A model generated the notes under the pieces. The model was given only the letters and a program-made list of their open reading frames with translations, ran no database searches and was not told where the DNA came from. DNA of 64,000 nucleotides from positions 62,001 through 126,000 of the forward strand of contig CANJNI010000006.1 of assembly GCA_947475995.1 (NCBI GenBank). The letters run 5' to 3'. Of this stretch, positions 51,844 through 58,480 are shown piece by piece; position 1 is the first letter of the stretch; each line of letters opens with the position of its first letter. The DNA is from Beijerinckiaceae bacterium (GTDB lineage Bacteria > Pseudomonadota > Alphaproteobacteria > Rhizobiales > Beijerinckiaceae). Made by a program: the position numbers and the translations under genes.

Positions 51844-52997
51844 TATCCTTGCGCCAGCGGAAAGATCATGGTGCGCGCCTTGGGGAAGGACACCGTCAGA
51901 TTCTCCCCGTGCGGATGACGTTCGCCGCCGATCGCAATGGCGACTATGAGCTTGTCGGCAACGCGCAGCACATGTTCGAAGGTGGAGCCCTGAAACAGGG
52001 ATCTTTCGAGAACTGCGCTCACCGTATTGTGCGTCGCGGGCGCGGCCCCGTCGACAGCAAGGCCGCATTGCTCTGGCCGGAACATGACGGCGACCTTCTG
52101 GCCGATGGTCGCAACACCGGCACCGGCCGAGCCCGCAATGACTCCGGCGGGCGTCGAGACGACACATGTCCTGCCGTCAAGCGCGGTGACTTCGCCCTGC
52201 ATTTCGTTGGCGCTGCCGATGAAGTCCGCCACGTAGCGGGAGGCGGGCGCATCATAGATCTCTTCGGGCGTGCCGATCTGGGCGATCTTTCCCACTTCCA
52301 TCACGGCGATCCGGTCTGCCAGGGCGAGAGCCTCGCTCTGGTCATGCGTGACGTAAAGACTCGAAAAGCCGATTTCCTGCTGGAGCGCGACGAGTTCGAT
52401 CCGCAGGCGCGCGCGCACCTTCGCGTCGAGATTGGAGAGTGGTTCATCGAACAGCACGAGGCCGCCGGTGGAGACGAGGGCGCGGGCGAGCGCCACGCGC
52501 TGCTGCTGGCCGCCGGACAATTGTCCCGGGAAGGATTGGGACAGATGGGCAAGCCCGACGCGGTCCAGCGCCTGCGTGACGCGCGGGCGCAGCTCAGCAT
52601 CCTTCACGCGTTGATTTCGCAAGGGATAGGCGACGTTCTCAAAAACGCTCATATGCGGCCAGAGCGCGTAGGACTGGAACACCATGCCCAGATTGCGCTC
52701 TTCCGGCGGAAACCAGATGTCCCGGCCGGCGGAGGACACGATCTGCCCTTCTATCTGGATATCGCCGCCATCGGGCTGTTCCAGTCCGGCGATGGAGCGC
52801 AACAGCGTTGTCTTGCCACAACCTGAAGGCCCGAGCAGCACGACGAACTCGCCGGGGTGAATATCGATGGACACGCTGTCGAGCGCCGTGTGTTCACCGG
52901 CGCGCGTGCGATAACGCTTGGTCAGATTCTGCACGGAGACGCGCGGCGTCGTCGACGCTGCGCTCTGGCCCGGTTTGGCCGCGTTCTGCTCGCTCAT
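51843..52997 (-). CDS. ABC transporter ATP-binding protein, Fbp/PotA type
   Basis: A protein of 384 residues from the ATG at 52997 (a start at 53036 is possible). It has Walker A 'GPSGCGKTTL', Q loop 'VFQSYALWPHMSVFENV', signature 'LSGGQQQR', Walker B 'LVLFDEPLSNLDAKVR', H loop 'LYVTHDQSEALALADR', and a C-terminal TOBE-like beta domain of about 120 residues. That is the layout of FbpC/PotA/UgpC ATPases. It heads the importer operon; the 307 bases upstream to 53304 hold its promoter. Confidence 0.93.
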   Translation of the reverse strand: MSEQNAAKPGQSAASTTPRVSVQNLTKRYRTRAGEHTALDSVSIDIHPGEFVVLLGPSGCGKTTLLRSIAGLEQPDGGDIQIEGQIVSSAGRDIWFPPEERNLGMVFQSYALWPHMSVFENVAYPLRNQRVKDAELRPRVTQALDRVGLAHLSQSFPGQLSGGQQQRVALARALVSTGGLVLFDEPLSNLDAKVRARLRIELVALQQEIGFSSLYVTHDQSEALALADRIAVMEVGKIAQIGTPEEIYDAPASRYVADFIGSANEMQGEVTALDGRTCVVSTPAGVIAGSAGAGVATIGQKVAVMFRPEQCGLAVDGAAPATHNTVSAVLERSLFQGSTFEHVLRVADKLIVAIAIGGERHPHGENLTVSFPKARTMIFPLAQG

Positions 52998-53304
52998 GCC
53001 GGTCGCGTTCCCTCTCGCAACAGGTTCGGCCGCCAAGCGGCTCCAATTAGTTATGGGCTATATCATTGCCCCGATCCGACCGCTAGTGGGCCCGTTCAGA
53101 GAGGTGTTCCGTTGCACGTCCGGACGGCGAATTCAATTATCGCGTGTTTGTCGGACCTGCAGCGCGCGTCCGCGAAGTCAATAGTTGCTCGAAACGATAT
53201 AGCGTTAGTTGTGATGGCTTTTTACCGCGAACCTGTTTTGTTCAATTGACAACGTGAATCGACCGCTCCATTTAGCGCTTTGTAGGCAACAATGGGTTTG
53301 GTGA
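52998..53304. other. 307-base intergenic region
   Basis: This region lies between the divergent ATPase gene (minus) and the small winged-helix gene (plus). It contains one sigma70-like candidate facing right: TTGACA at 53246-53251, then a 17-base spacer to CATTTA at 53269-53274, a poor -10. No hairpin, repeat or RNA gene was recognised in the rest. Confidence 0.4.
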
Positions 53305-53505
53305 ATGGCACGCGCTACGGTTGAAGAAGACGCAAAGGTATTTTTGACGGCGCTGCGCAAATTGCGCGTTCGTGTTGGCAATGGATTTCTGCGGACGCAA
53401 CTTGGTTGGAAAGACGAGCGCTATTGGCGCGCTCACGGACTTCTTCTGGAAAAGGGCAAGATCGTGCCGGGCCGCGGCCGCGGCGGCTCGGTTGGACTGC
53501 AATAA
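53305..53505 (+). CDS. Small winged-helix-like DNA-binding protein
   Basis: A protein of 66 residues. 'FLRTQLGWKDERYWRAHGLLLEKGKIVPGRGRGGSVGLQ' has the helix-then-wing pattern with the motif GRGRGGSV, seen in small winged-helix domains attached to restriction or methylase systems and in stand-alone proteins. The GRGRGG wing is probably the DNA contact. It is a single short gene; its neighbours on either side run on the minus strand. Being short, it could be regulatory or a remnant of a larger gene. Codon usage is GC-rich and consistent with coding. Confidence 0.6.
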   Translation: MARATVEEDAKVFLTALRKLRVRVGNGFLRTQLGWKDERYWRAHGLLLEKGKIVPGRGRGGSVGLQ

Positions 53506-53512
53506 AGCAGGT

Positions 53513-54097
53513 TCAAGCTTTTCTTTGTTTCAGCAATTCGCTTACGAGCGCCAGGCCAACCATCAAGGTTGCGGCCATTCGGGGCGCATCGTAGGCGTTG
53601 ACGACCTTGCGCTGCAGGTCGCCAAAATGCTCACGCCAGAGCTTTCGGGCCAGATCGCTGGAGAGCAAGTGACCGGGCGCCGCAGAACCGGCGCTGTTTC
53701 GGCCCGTTTCGCCAAGAAAGAAGCCCACCGCGAGGGGCGCGAGCGACGCCGCGAGGGTTTTGAAGGAAAATTCCGCCGGCTTGCTGGCGGTGGCTGCTGT
53801 TTTCGTGGGCGAATGATGGGCAGCGGCTCCAAAGTCCGGCAGACGCACTCCCGAGCGCGACGCCAGCAACAGGCCGCCAATTATCACCAGCCCGCCAATC
53901 AGCAATCCCTTATGTTGTGACGCATCGCGCCGCAGCGTCCGCGTGAAGTGACGGGCGCTGCTTTTGACGGTGTCTTCCATCTGATGCGTCAGGGCCGATG
54001 GCGACAGTTGCGCCCGGATGTTGTGCCCCGACTCGACCAGACGCGCCCGCGCCCGTTCGGCTTCGGCCTGCAGATCGTTCAGCCTGTCATCCGGCAT
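53513..54097 (-). CDS. DUF3618-like membrane protein
   Basis: A protein of 194 residues. 'LNDLQAEAERARARLVESGHNIRAQLSP' resembles the DUF3618 N-terminal helix, followed by a membrane segment near 65-80 ('GLLIGGLVIIGGLLLASRSG') and a second, weaker one near 115-130. It ends with a basic 'ELLKQRKA'. The function of this family is unknown; it is usually found with YqjD- and YqjE-like genes, as here. It is the last of three overlapping or closely spaced genes, its start overlapping the holin-like gene by 11 bases. Confidence 0.75.
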   Translation of the reverse strand: MPDDRLNDLQAEAERARARLVESGHNIRAQLSPSALTHQMEDTVKSSARHFTRTLRRDASQHKGLLIGGLVIIGGLLLASRSGVRLPDFGAAAHHSPTKTAATASKPAEFSFKTLAASLAPLAVGFFLGETGRNSAGSAAPGHLLSSDLARKLWREHFGDLQRKVVNAYDAPRMAATLMVGLALVSELLKQRKA

Positions 54098-54491
54098 GAC
54101 GTGTCCCCGATATGCTGGCCTTGAGGGCCTGCCAGTCCTGCTTCATCTGTTCGGCCGTGCGGTGCGGGAACGCCTCGATGCTTCGCGCTCTGCTCACCGC
54201 CATCAGCACGAGGCCGACTGTCAGAACCAGGAAAAATCCCGAGACGATGAGGGAAGAGACGAGCGGCGTCAGCTCGAAAGTCAAAAGCCAGAAGAAAAGG
54301 CTGACGGACAGAAAGACCGTCAGCATCGTGACGGATGCAAAGGCCAACGCGCCCAGCACCGCCACCATGACGACGCTCCGCAGCGTCGAACTCGCCTCGG
54401 CCTTCAACATCGCAACGTTGAGACGACCGAGCGCGCAAAGCTCTGCCCAATAAGTGGAAACGGACCCGCTGAAGGATAATCCGGAACGCAT
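54087..54491 (-). CDS. Holin-superfamily-III (YqjE-like) membrane protein
   Basis: A protein of 134 residues from the ATG at 54491, which has a GGAGG ribosome site. An amphipathic N-terminal helix is followed by two adjacent membrane segments around residues 42-92 ('VVMVAVLGALAFASVTMLTVF' and 'LVSSLIVSGFFLVLTVGLVLM', each cut here for reference), then a charged tail. The pattern fits the PF07332-type family that includes YqjE. Despite the holin name these chromosomal copies are stress-associated membrane proteins, not phage lysis genes. It lies between the YqjD-like and DUF3618-like genes. Confidence 0.8.
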   Translation of the reverse strand: MRSGLSFSGSVSTYWAELCALGRLNVAMLKAEASSTLRSVVMVAVLGALAFASVTMLTVFLSVSLFFWLLTFELTPLVSSLIVSGFFLVLTVGLVLMAVSRARSIEAFPHRTAEQMKQDWQALKASISGTRHAG

Positions 54492-54505
54492 GACGCCTCC
54501 GGGGA

Positions 54506-54910
54506 TCAATCGTTCGAACGCAGGAGTCGTGAGGCCACGATGCCCGCCACCAATCCGCAACCAACAAACACGAGCGGTTTGCGACGTGCGAAATCGGTAA
54601 TGGAATCGAGCATCTCGTTAAAGCTCATGTCGCGCAGATCGGCGGAAATCTTTTCCACGCGCTCGGCTGCATCGCGGACAGCGCCCGCAATCTGCGGAGC
54701 TTCGTCCTTCATGCTTTCGGCTGCATCCTTGGTGGATCGCGCCAGGCGCGAAATGGCGTCGGCGCCGGACGCCTTGCTCTCGTTCATCGAATCGCGGAAC
54801 GATTCAGCTACATCCGCCGCAACCCCAGTGATCGTGTCCTTGGCGGCCTTCGTGGCGCTGGTCGCGCTGGAAAGCATCGTGTCGCTGTCTCGCGTCGTGG
54901 CGTTCGTCAT
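54506..54910 (-). CDS. YqjD/ElaB-like (DUF883) protein
   Basis: A protein of 134 residues with a long Ala/Ser/Asp-rich amphipathic helix and a C-terminal glycine-rich membrane anchor ('ARRKPLVFVGCGLVAGIVASRLL'). That is the DUF883 (ElaB/YqjD) layout, whose members bind ribosomes at the membrane in stationary phase in E. coli. It starts the YqjD-YqjE-DUF3618 trio. A GGAAC-N16-CATT sequence lies 26 bases upstream of its start, suggesting general-stress control. Confidence 0.82.
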   Translation of the reverse strand: MTNATTRDSDTMLSSATSATKAAKDTITGVAADVAESFRDSMNESKASGADAISRLARSTKDAAESMKDEAPQIAGAVRDAAERVEKISADLRDMSFNEMLDSITDFARRKPLVFVGCGLVAGIVASRLLRSND

Positions 54911-54936
54911 GGTCCCGCTCCTGTTTGGCCAACCTT

Positions 54937-54961
54937 AATGCGCGGCTCTCCGGAAGGTTCC
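54937..54961 (-). promoter_or_regulatory. EcfG-type promoter candidate for the YqjD-like trio
   Basis: On the minus strand GGAAC is followed after 16 bases by CATT (consensus GGAAC-N16-17-CGTT, one mismatch). It ends 26 bases before the ATG at 54910. Confidence 0.4.
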
Positions 54962-54967
54962 CGGTTG

Positions 54968-54992
54968 CGAACTTCGGGTGCGATGCGACGTT
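54968..54992 (+). promoter_or_regulatory. EcfG-type promoter candidate for the SemiSWEET gene
   Basis: CGAAC, 16 bases, CGTT (one mismatch to GGAAC). It ends 23 bases before the ATG at 55016 and lies back to back with the candidate for the divergent trio. Confidence 0.4.
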
Positions 54993-55015
54993 CCGCAACA
55001 TCGAGAGGAGCGCAG

Positions 55016-55318
55016 ATGGATTGGGTTACGATCGTCGGCAGCGCAGCGGCGCTGTGTTCAATGGTGAGTTTCGGGCCGCAGGCATGGCGGATCATACGCA
55101 CACGCGACACAGCCGCTATTTCGGCTGTTACATATTCGGTCACGGTCTGCGGCTTTGTGCTCTGGGTTTGTTACGGACTGCTGCTTGGTCAGTGGCCGAT
55201 CATTGTGACCAATTCCGTGTGCTTTCTGCTCGCCGGATTCATTCTTGTCATGAAGCTTTTGCCCCGGCGCAAGAGAGAGGCTCTCGCCGACGCGCTCGAT
55301 CCGAATTCCGACGCCTAG
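55016..55318 (+). CDS. SemiSWEET-family PQ-loop sugar transporter
   Basis: A protein of 100 residues with three membrane segments and a PQ motif in the first ('AALCSMVSFGPQAWRIIRTRDTAAIS'), followed by 'YSVTVCGFVLWVCYGLLLGQWPI' and 'VCFLLAGFILVMKLL'. This is the three-helix SemiSWEET unit that dimerises to form a sugar channel. The C-terminal tail is cytoplasmic and charged. A GAGAGGAG ribosome site precedes the start. It sits in the stress-gene block with no metabolic partner nearby. Confidence 0.88.
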   Translation: MDWVTIVGSAAALCSMVSFGPQAWRIIRTRDTAAISAVTYSVTVCGFVLWVCYGLLLGQWPIIVTNSVCFLLAGFILVMKLLPRRKREALADALDPNSDA

Positions 55319-55331
55319 ATCAAAAGCCAGC

Positions 55332-55356
55332 GGAACCAAGTGCGCCGCTTCCGGTT
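55332..55356 (+). promoter_or_regulatory. EcfG-type promoter candidate for the catalase operon
   Basis: GGAAC followed by 16 bases and GGTT (one mismatch to CGTT), ending 27 bases before the ATG at 55384. It would drive the 55384-58439 gene run that ends at the terminator at 58452. Confidence 0.5.
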
Positions 55357-55383
55357 GAGTAGCGATCTTCAAAGGAGGCTCGC

Positions 55384-55698
55384 ATGCCGCGCGGCGAAAA
55401 GTCGAAATATACGGACAAGCAGGAGCGCAAGGCGGACCAAATTGCGGAAAGCTACGAACAGAAAGGCGTTCCGGAGAACGAAGCCGAGCGCCGCGCATGG
55501 GCGACCGTGAACAAGGACGACGGGGGCGGCAAGAAGGCAGGTTCGGGCCGGGGAAAAACGACCGGCCATCCGGCCGCTCATCGCGGCGGCCGCAAGGGCG
55601 GCGCAGCCTCGGCGGCCCGCCCGGCATCCGCCCGCTCCGCTTCGGCCCGCAAGGGCGCAGCAACGCGAAAGAAGAACGCCAAAGGCAGCGGTTCCTGA
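55384..55698 (+). CDS. Small basic protein with histone-H1-like tail
   Basis: A protein of 104 residues. The first ~45 are a charged helical segment ('YTDKQERKADQIAESYEQKGVPENEAERRAWATVNK') of a type annotated in many alphaproteobacteria as plasmid-stabilisation or stress protein. The last ~60 are Gly/Ala/Ser/Lys/Arg-rich low complexity, resembling eukaryotic H1 tails, and probably bind nucleic acid. It has an AAAGGAGG ribosome site and is the first gene of the probable catalase operon (next gene nine bases downstream). The true role is unknown. Confidence 0.75.
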   Translation: MPRGEKSKYTDKQERKADQIAESYEQKGVPENEAERRAWATVNKDDGGGKKAGSGRGKTTGHPAAHRGGRKGGAASAARPASARSASARKGAATRKKNAKGSGS

Positions 55699-55707
55699 GG
55701 GCGCATC

Positions 55708-56580
55708 ATGATCGAACTTGCGCATCACAACTGGCCGAAGCCGCCGTTTCCGAAACAGCCGCAATCCATGCCGGGCGAAACCCGAAAGATGGATCCGGTC
55801 CCGGATCACGGCGAAAGTTCCTATCGAGGCTCGGGCCGTCTCGAGGGGATGAAAACGCTCATCACCGGCGCCGACAGCGGCATCGGAAGAGCCGTCGCGA
55901 TTGCGTTCGCGCGTGAAGGCGCCGATGTGCTGATCTCATACCTGCAAGAGGATGCCGATGCGGCCGAGACCAGACGTCTGGTCGAATCTGCGGGCCGCAA
56001 AGCTGTTCTGGTGCGGGGCGATATCCAGTCGGGCGACCATTGCCGCGCGATAGTCAGCAAGTGTGTCGAGGAACTTGGCGGGATCGACATTCTCGTCAAC
56101 AACGCTGCGCATCAGGCGAGCTTCAAGGACATCGTGGATATCAGCGACGAGGAATGGGAGCTTACCTTCCGGGTCAACATCCACGCAATGTTCTATCTCA
56201 GCAAAGCTGCTGTGCCTTACATGAAGCCGGGCAGTTCGATCATCAACACGGCCTCCATCAATTCCGACAGTCCGAATCCGCATCTGCTCGCTTACGCGAC
56301 AACGAAAGGCGCAATCCAGAATTTCACTGCGGGACTTGCGCAATTGCTTGCCGAAAAAGGCATACGGGCGAATTCGGTCGCGCCCGGACCGGTTTGGACG
56401 CCGCTGATCCCGTCCACCTTGCCTGAGGAATCGGTTTCAAGCTTCGGACTTCAGACGCCGATGAAGAGGCCTGCGCAACCGGCGGAACTTGCGTCCGCCT
56501 TCGTGATGCTGGCCGATCCACGCTCCAGCTACACATCCGGCGCGACGATCGCCGTGACCGGCGGAAAGCCCATTCTCTAA
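55708..56580 (+). CDS. SDR-family oxidoreductase (YghA-like)
   Basis: A protein of 290 residues with a ~48-residue N-terminal extension rich in Pro ('HHNWPKPPFPKQPQSMPGETRKMDPVPDHGE'), then the SDR core: 'TGADSGIGRAVAIAF', 'DILVNNAAHQ', 'INTASINSDSPNPHLLAYATTKGAI' (Ser-Tyr-Lys triad) and 'SGATIAVTGGKPIL'. The extension and core match the glucose/ribitol-dehydrogenase-like YghA/YdaD group that is often stress induced. It is nine bases after the basic-protein gene and 14 bases before the Mn catalase. Confidence 0.92.
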   Translation: MIELAHHNWPKPPFPKQPQSMPGETRKMDPVPDHGESSYRGSGRLEGMKTLITGADSGIGRAVAIAFAREGADVLISYLQEDADAAETRRLVESAGRKAVLVRGDIQSGDHCRAIVSKCVEELGGIDILVNNAAHQASFKDIVDISDEEWELTFRVNIHAMFYLSKAAVPYMKPGSSIINTASINSDSPNPHLLAYATTKGAIQNFTAGLAQLLAEKGIRANSVAPGPVWTPLIPSTLPEESVSSFGLQTPMKRPAQPAELASAFVMLADPRSSYTSGATIAVTGGKPIL

Positions 56581-56594
56581 ACCAGCGAGGCTTC

Positions 56595-57410
56595 ATGTAT
56601 CATCACATCAAGGAACTAATGTACACGGTGAATGTCGGCGATCCTGATCCGCGTTTCGGCAATATGTTGCTCGAACAATTCGGCGGCGCGAACGGCGAAC
56701 TCGCCGCCGCCATGCAATATTCCATTCAGGGATGGAACTGCCCCGATCCGGCGCTGAAAGACCTCCTGCTCGACATCGGCACGGAGGAATTGAGCCATCT
56801 GGAAGTGATCGGCAATCTGGCGCGTCTGCACTTGCAGCCGACGAAATCGGATCGTGACGCGGCCGAAGCAGATCCGTTGATCGCGATTGCGGGTGGGGGC
56901 GGCGTCGCGCTGCAGAATTCCCAAGGCAATCCGTGGACCGCCGATTATCTTAAGATCACAGGCGAAATCGACGTCGACCTTCGCAGCAACATCGCCGCCG
57001 AGGCACGCGCCAAGATCGTCTACGAACGGCTCATCAACTTCTGCGACGATCCCGGCACAAAAGACGCGCTGCAGTTCCTGATGACGCGCGAGATCACTCA
57101 CATGAAGGCCTTCGGCAAGGCGCTCGAAAGCCTTAGAAAGCCGCCGCTCAAGATCGGCAGGATCGAGCCTACGCCTGTACTGGTGGATCAATATTTCAAT
57201 GCGTCAACGGGCGAAAGTCAGGACGGCGATACGGACATTCGTGGACCCTGGAACGAGGGCGAGGACTGGGAACGTGTCGACGCGCCCGCCTTCCGCGAAT
57301 TCGCCGACGAGGAAGCCGGCACACGCGAACCTTCTGAAGAGGACGAAGGCTCTTCCGGCGACGCGGCAAAGAAAGCCAAGGGACGCCGTAAGTCCAAGGG
57401 CGGCGAGTGA
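56595..57410 (+). CDS. Manganese catalase
   Basis: A protein of 271 residues, ferritin-like four-helix fold. All five dimanganese ligands can be placed: E35 ('GANGELAAAMQY'), E65 and H68 ('TEELSHLE'), E136 ('IAAEARAK') and H169 ('REITHMKAF'). These correspond to E35, E66, H69, E148 and H181 of the Lactobacillus plantarum enzyme. The C-terminal ~60 residues are an acidic-then-basic low-complexity tail. It removes hydrogen peroxide in the cytoplasm without haem. It lies in the operon after the SDR. Confidence 0.93.
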   Translation: MYHHIKELMYTVNVGDPDPRFGNMLLEQFGGANGELAAAMQYSIQGWNCPDPALKDLLLDIGTEELSHLEVIGNLARLHLQPTKSDRDAAEADPLIAIAGGGGVALQNSQGNPWTADYLKITGEIDVDLRSNIAAEARAKIVYERLINFCDDPGTKDALQFLMTREITHMKAFGKALESLRKPPLKIGRIEPTPVLVDQYFNASTGESQDGDTDIRGPWNEGEDWERVDAPAFREFADEEAGTREPSEEDEGSSGDAAKKAKGRRKSKGGE

Positions 57411-57465
57411 CGCCCCGACCGTGATCTGCAATCAGCGCAGAACATTCCATCAAAAGGAGAACTCC

Positions 57466-57831
57466 ATGCGGAAAGCATTTGTCGTTGCGGCCTTCTGCGC
57501 CGCCTATTCCTGCTCTGTGAGCGCTGTGCTTGCACAGGCCAACAATCAGCCGGCCCCGAATCCCGCGCCTGCGCAGTCGAATCCGCCTGCCCAGAACGCG
57601 CCCAACAACAATGCGGTCAATTCGCCTGGCGCCAACAATGCAGCTGCGCCGGTGGCCGGCGCCAACAGCTTCACAGAGGCGCAGGCCCGTTCGCGCATCG
57701 AGTCGCAAGGCTACACGAACGTCTCCGGCCTCGCGAAGGACGGCAACGGCGTCTGGCGGGGCAACGCCATGAAGGACGGAAAGAACACCAATGTGAGCCT
57801 GGATTTCCAAGGCAACATTTTCGCGCGCTAA
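57466..57831 (+). CDS. Exported PepSY-like small protein
   Basis: A protein of 121 residues with a Sec signal (cleavage near 'AVLAQAN'), a Pro/Asn/Ala-rich linker of ~45 residues, and a C-terminal PepSY-like domain ('SFTEAQARSRIESQGYTNVSGLAKDGNGVWRG', then a strand pair). PepSY-like domains inhibit peptidases or bind ligands in the envelope. The ATG follows AAAAGGAGAA. It lies 55 bases after the catalase gene and 17 bases before the YflT-like gene. Confidence 0.8.
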   Translation: MRKAFVVAAFCAAYSCSVSAVLAQANNQPAPNPAPAQSNPPAQNAPNNNAVNSPGANNAAAPVAGANSFTEAQARSRIESQGYTNVSGLAKDGNGVWRGNAMKDGKNTNVSLDFQGNIFAR

Positions 57832-57848
57832 CAGCAAAGGATAAGATC

Positions 57849-58439
57849 ATGGCCACCTTGTCACGTCTTTACGATGATTATGAAACAGCCTCCACGGTTG
57901 TTCGTGCGCTGGAGAATGCCGGCGTTCCGGCGGGCGACATCAGCCTGATTTCCAACAATGCCGAAGGACGCATCCGCACGAGCTCTGCCGATGGCACTGG
58001 TACCGGGGACGCAGCCGGTGCTGGCGCAGGCGTGGGGGCCATGGTTGGCGGCGCGGCGGGCCTTCTCGCCGGCCTCGGGATGATTGCCATTCCGGGCATC
58101 GGCCCGGTTGTGGCCGCTGGCTGGCTTGCCTCGACGCTCGTGGGCGCTGCGGCCGGCGGCGCTGCAGGCGGGATTCTTGGAGCGCTCAGCGAAGCCGGCA
58201 TCGAGGAAAGCGACGCTCCGGTGTATGCCGAAGGGCTGCGCCGCGGCGGAGCGATTGTCACCGTGCGGGTTTCGGATGCTGATCGTCTGCGTGTCGAAAA
58301 CCTGCTGGATCGTTCGTCGGTGAACCTGCCGGAGCGCGCCGCCACATATCGCAGCGCCGGATGGACCGGCTTTGATCCGGCCGCACCCTATCCGGTGGAT
58401 CGGGATCGGGACATCCTGAACAAGCCTCGAACGTTCTAG
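57849..58439 (+). CDS. General stress protein, YflT/GsrM-like with glycine-rich centre
   Basis: A protein of 196 residues. The N-terminal 'MATLSRLYDDYETASTVVRALENAGVPAGDISLISN' is the heat-induced stress protein YflT-type domain. Residues ~55-115 are Gly/Ala-rich and hydrophobic ('GAGVGAMVGGAAGLLAGLGM', 'LVGAAAGGAAGGILGAL') and could insert in or span the membrane. The end 'EGLRRGGAIVTVRVSDADRLRVENLL' matches related stress proteins. It is the last gene of the probable operon, before the strong terminator at 58452. Confidence 0.85.
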   Translation: MATLSRLYDDYETASTVVRALENAGVPAGDISLISNNAEGRIRTSSADGTGTGDAAGAGAGVGAMVGGAAGLLAGLGMIAIPGIGPVVAAGWLASTLVGAAAGGAAGGILGALSEAGIEESDAPVYAEGLRRGGAIVTVRVSDADRLRVENLLDRSSVNLPERAATYRSAGWTGFDPAAPYPVDRDRDILNKPRTF

Positions 58440-58451
58440 GCCAACGTTGAA

Positions 58452-58480
58452 AAGCCCGGCAGTTTTGCCGGGCTTTTTTT
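58452..58480. terminator. Bidirectional Rho-independent terminator
   Basis: A ten-base-pair stem (58452-58461 with 58466-58475, four-base loop) with a T7 run on the plus strand and a short A/T flank usable on the minus strand. It serves the stress operon and the convergent ABC transporter gene. Confidence 0.88.

Noticed and set aside
54087..54491. Holin-like protein as a sign of prophage.
   Set aside because: No other phage genes are present, and the YqjD/YqjE/DUF3618 order is a known chromosomal stress arrangement.
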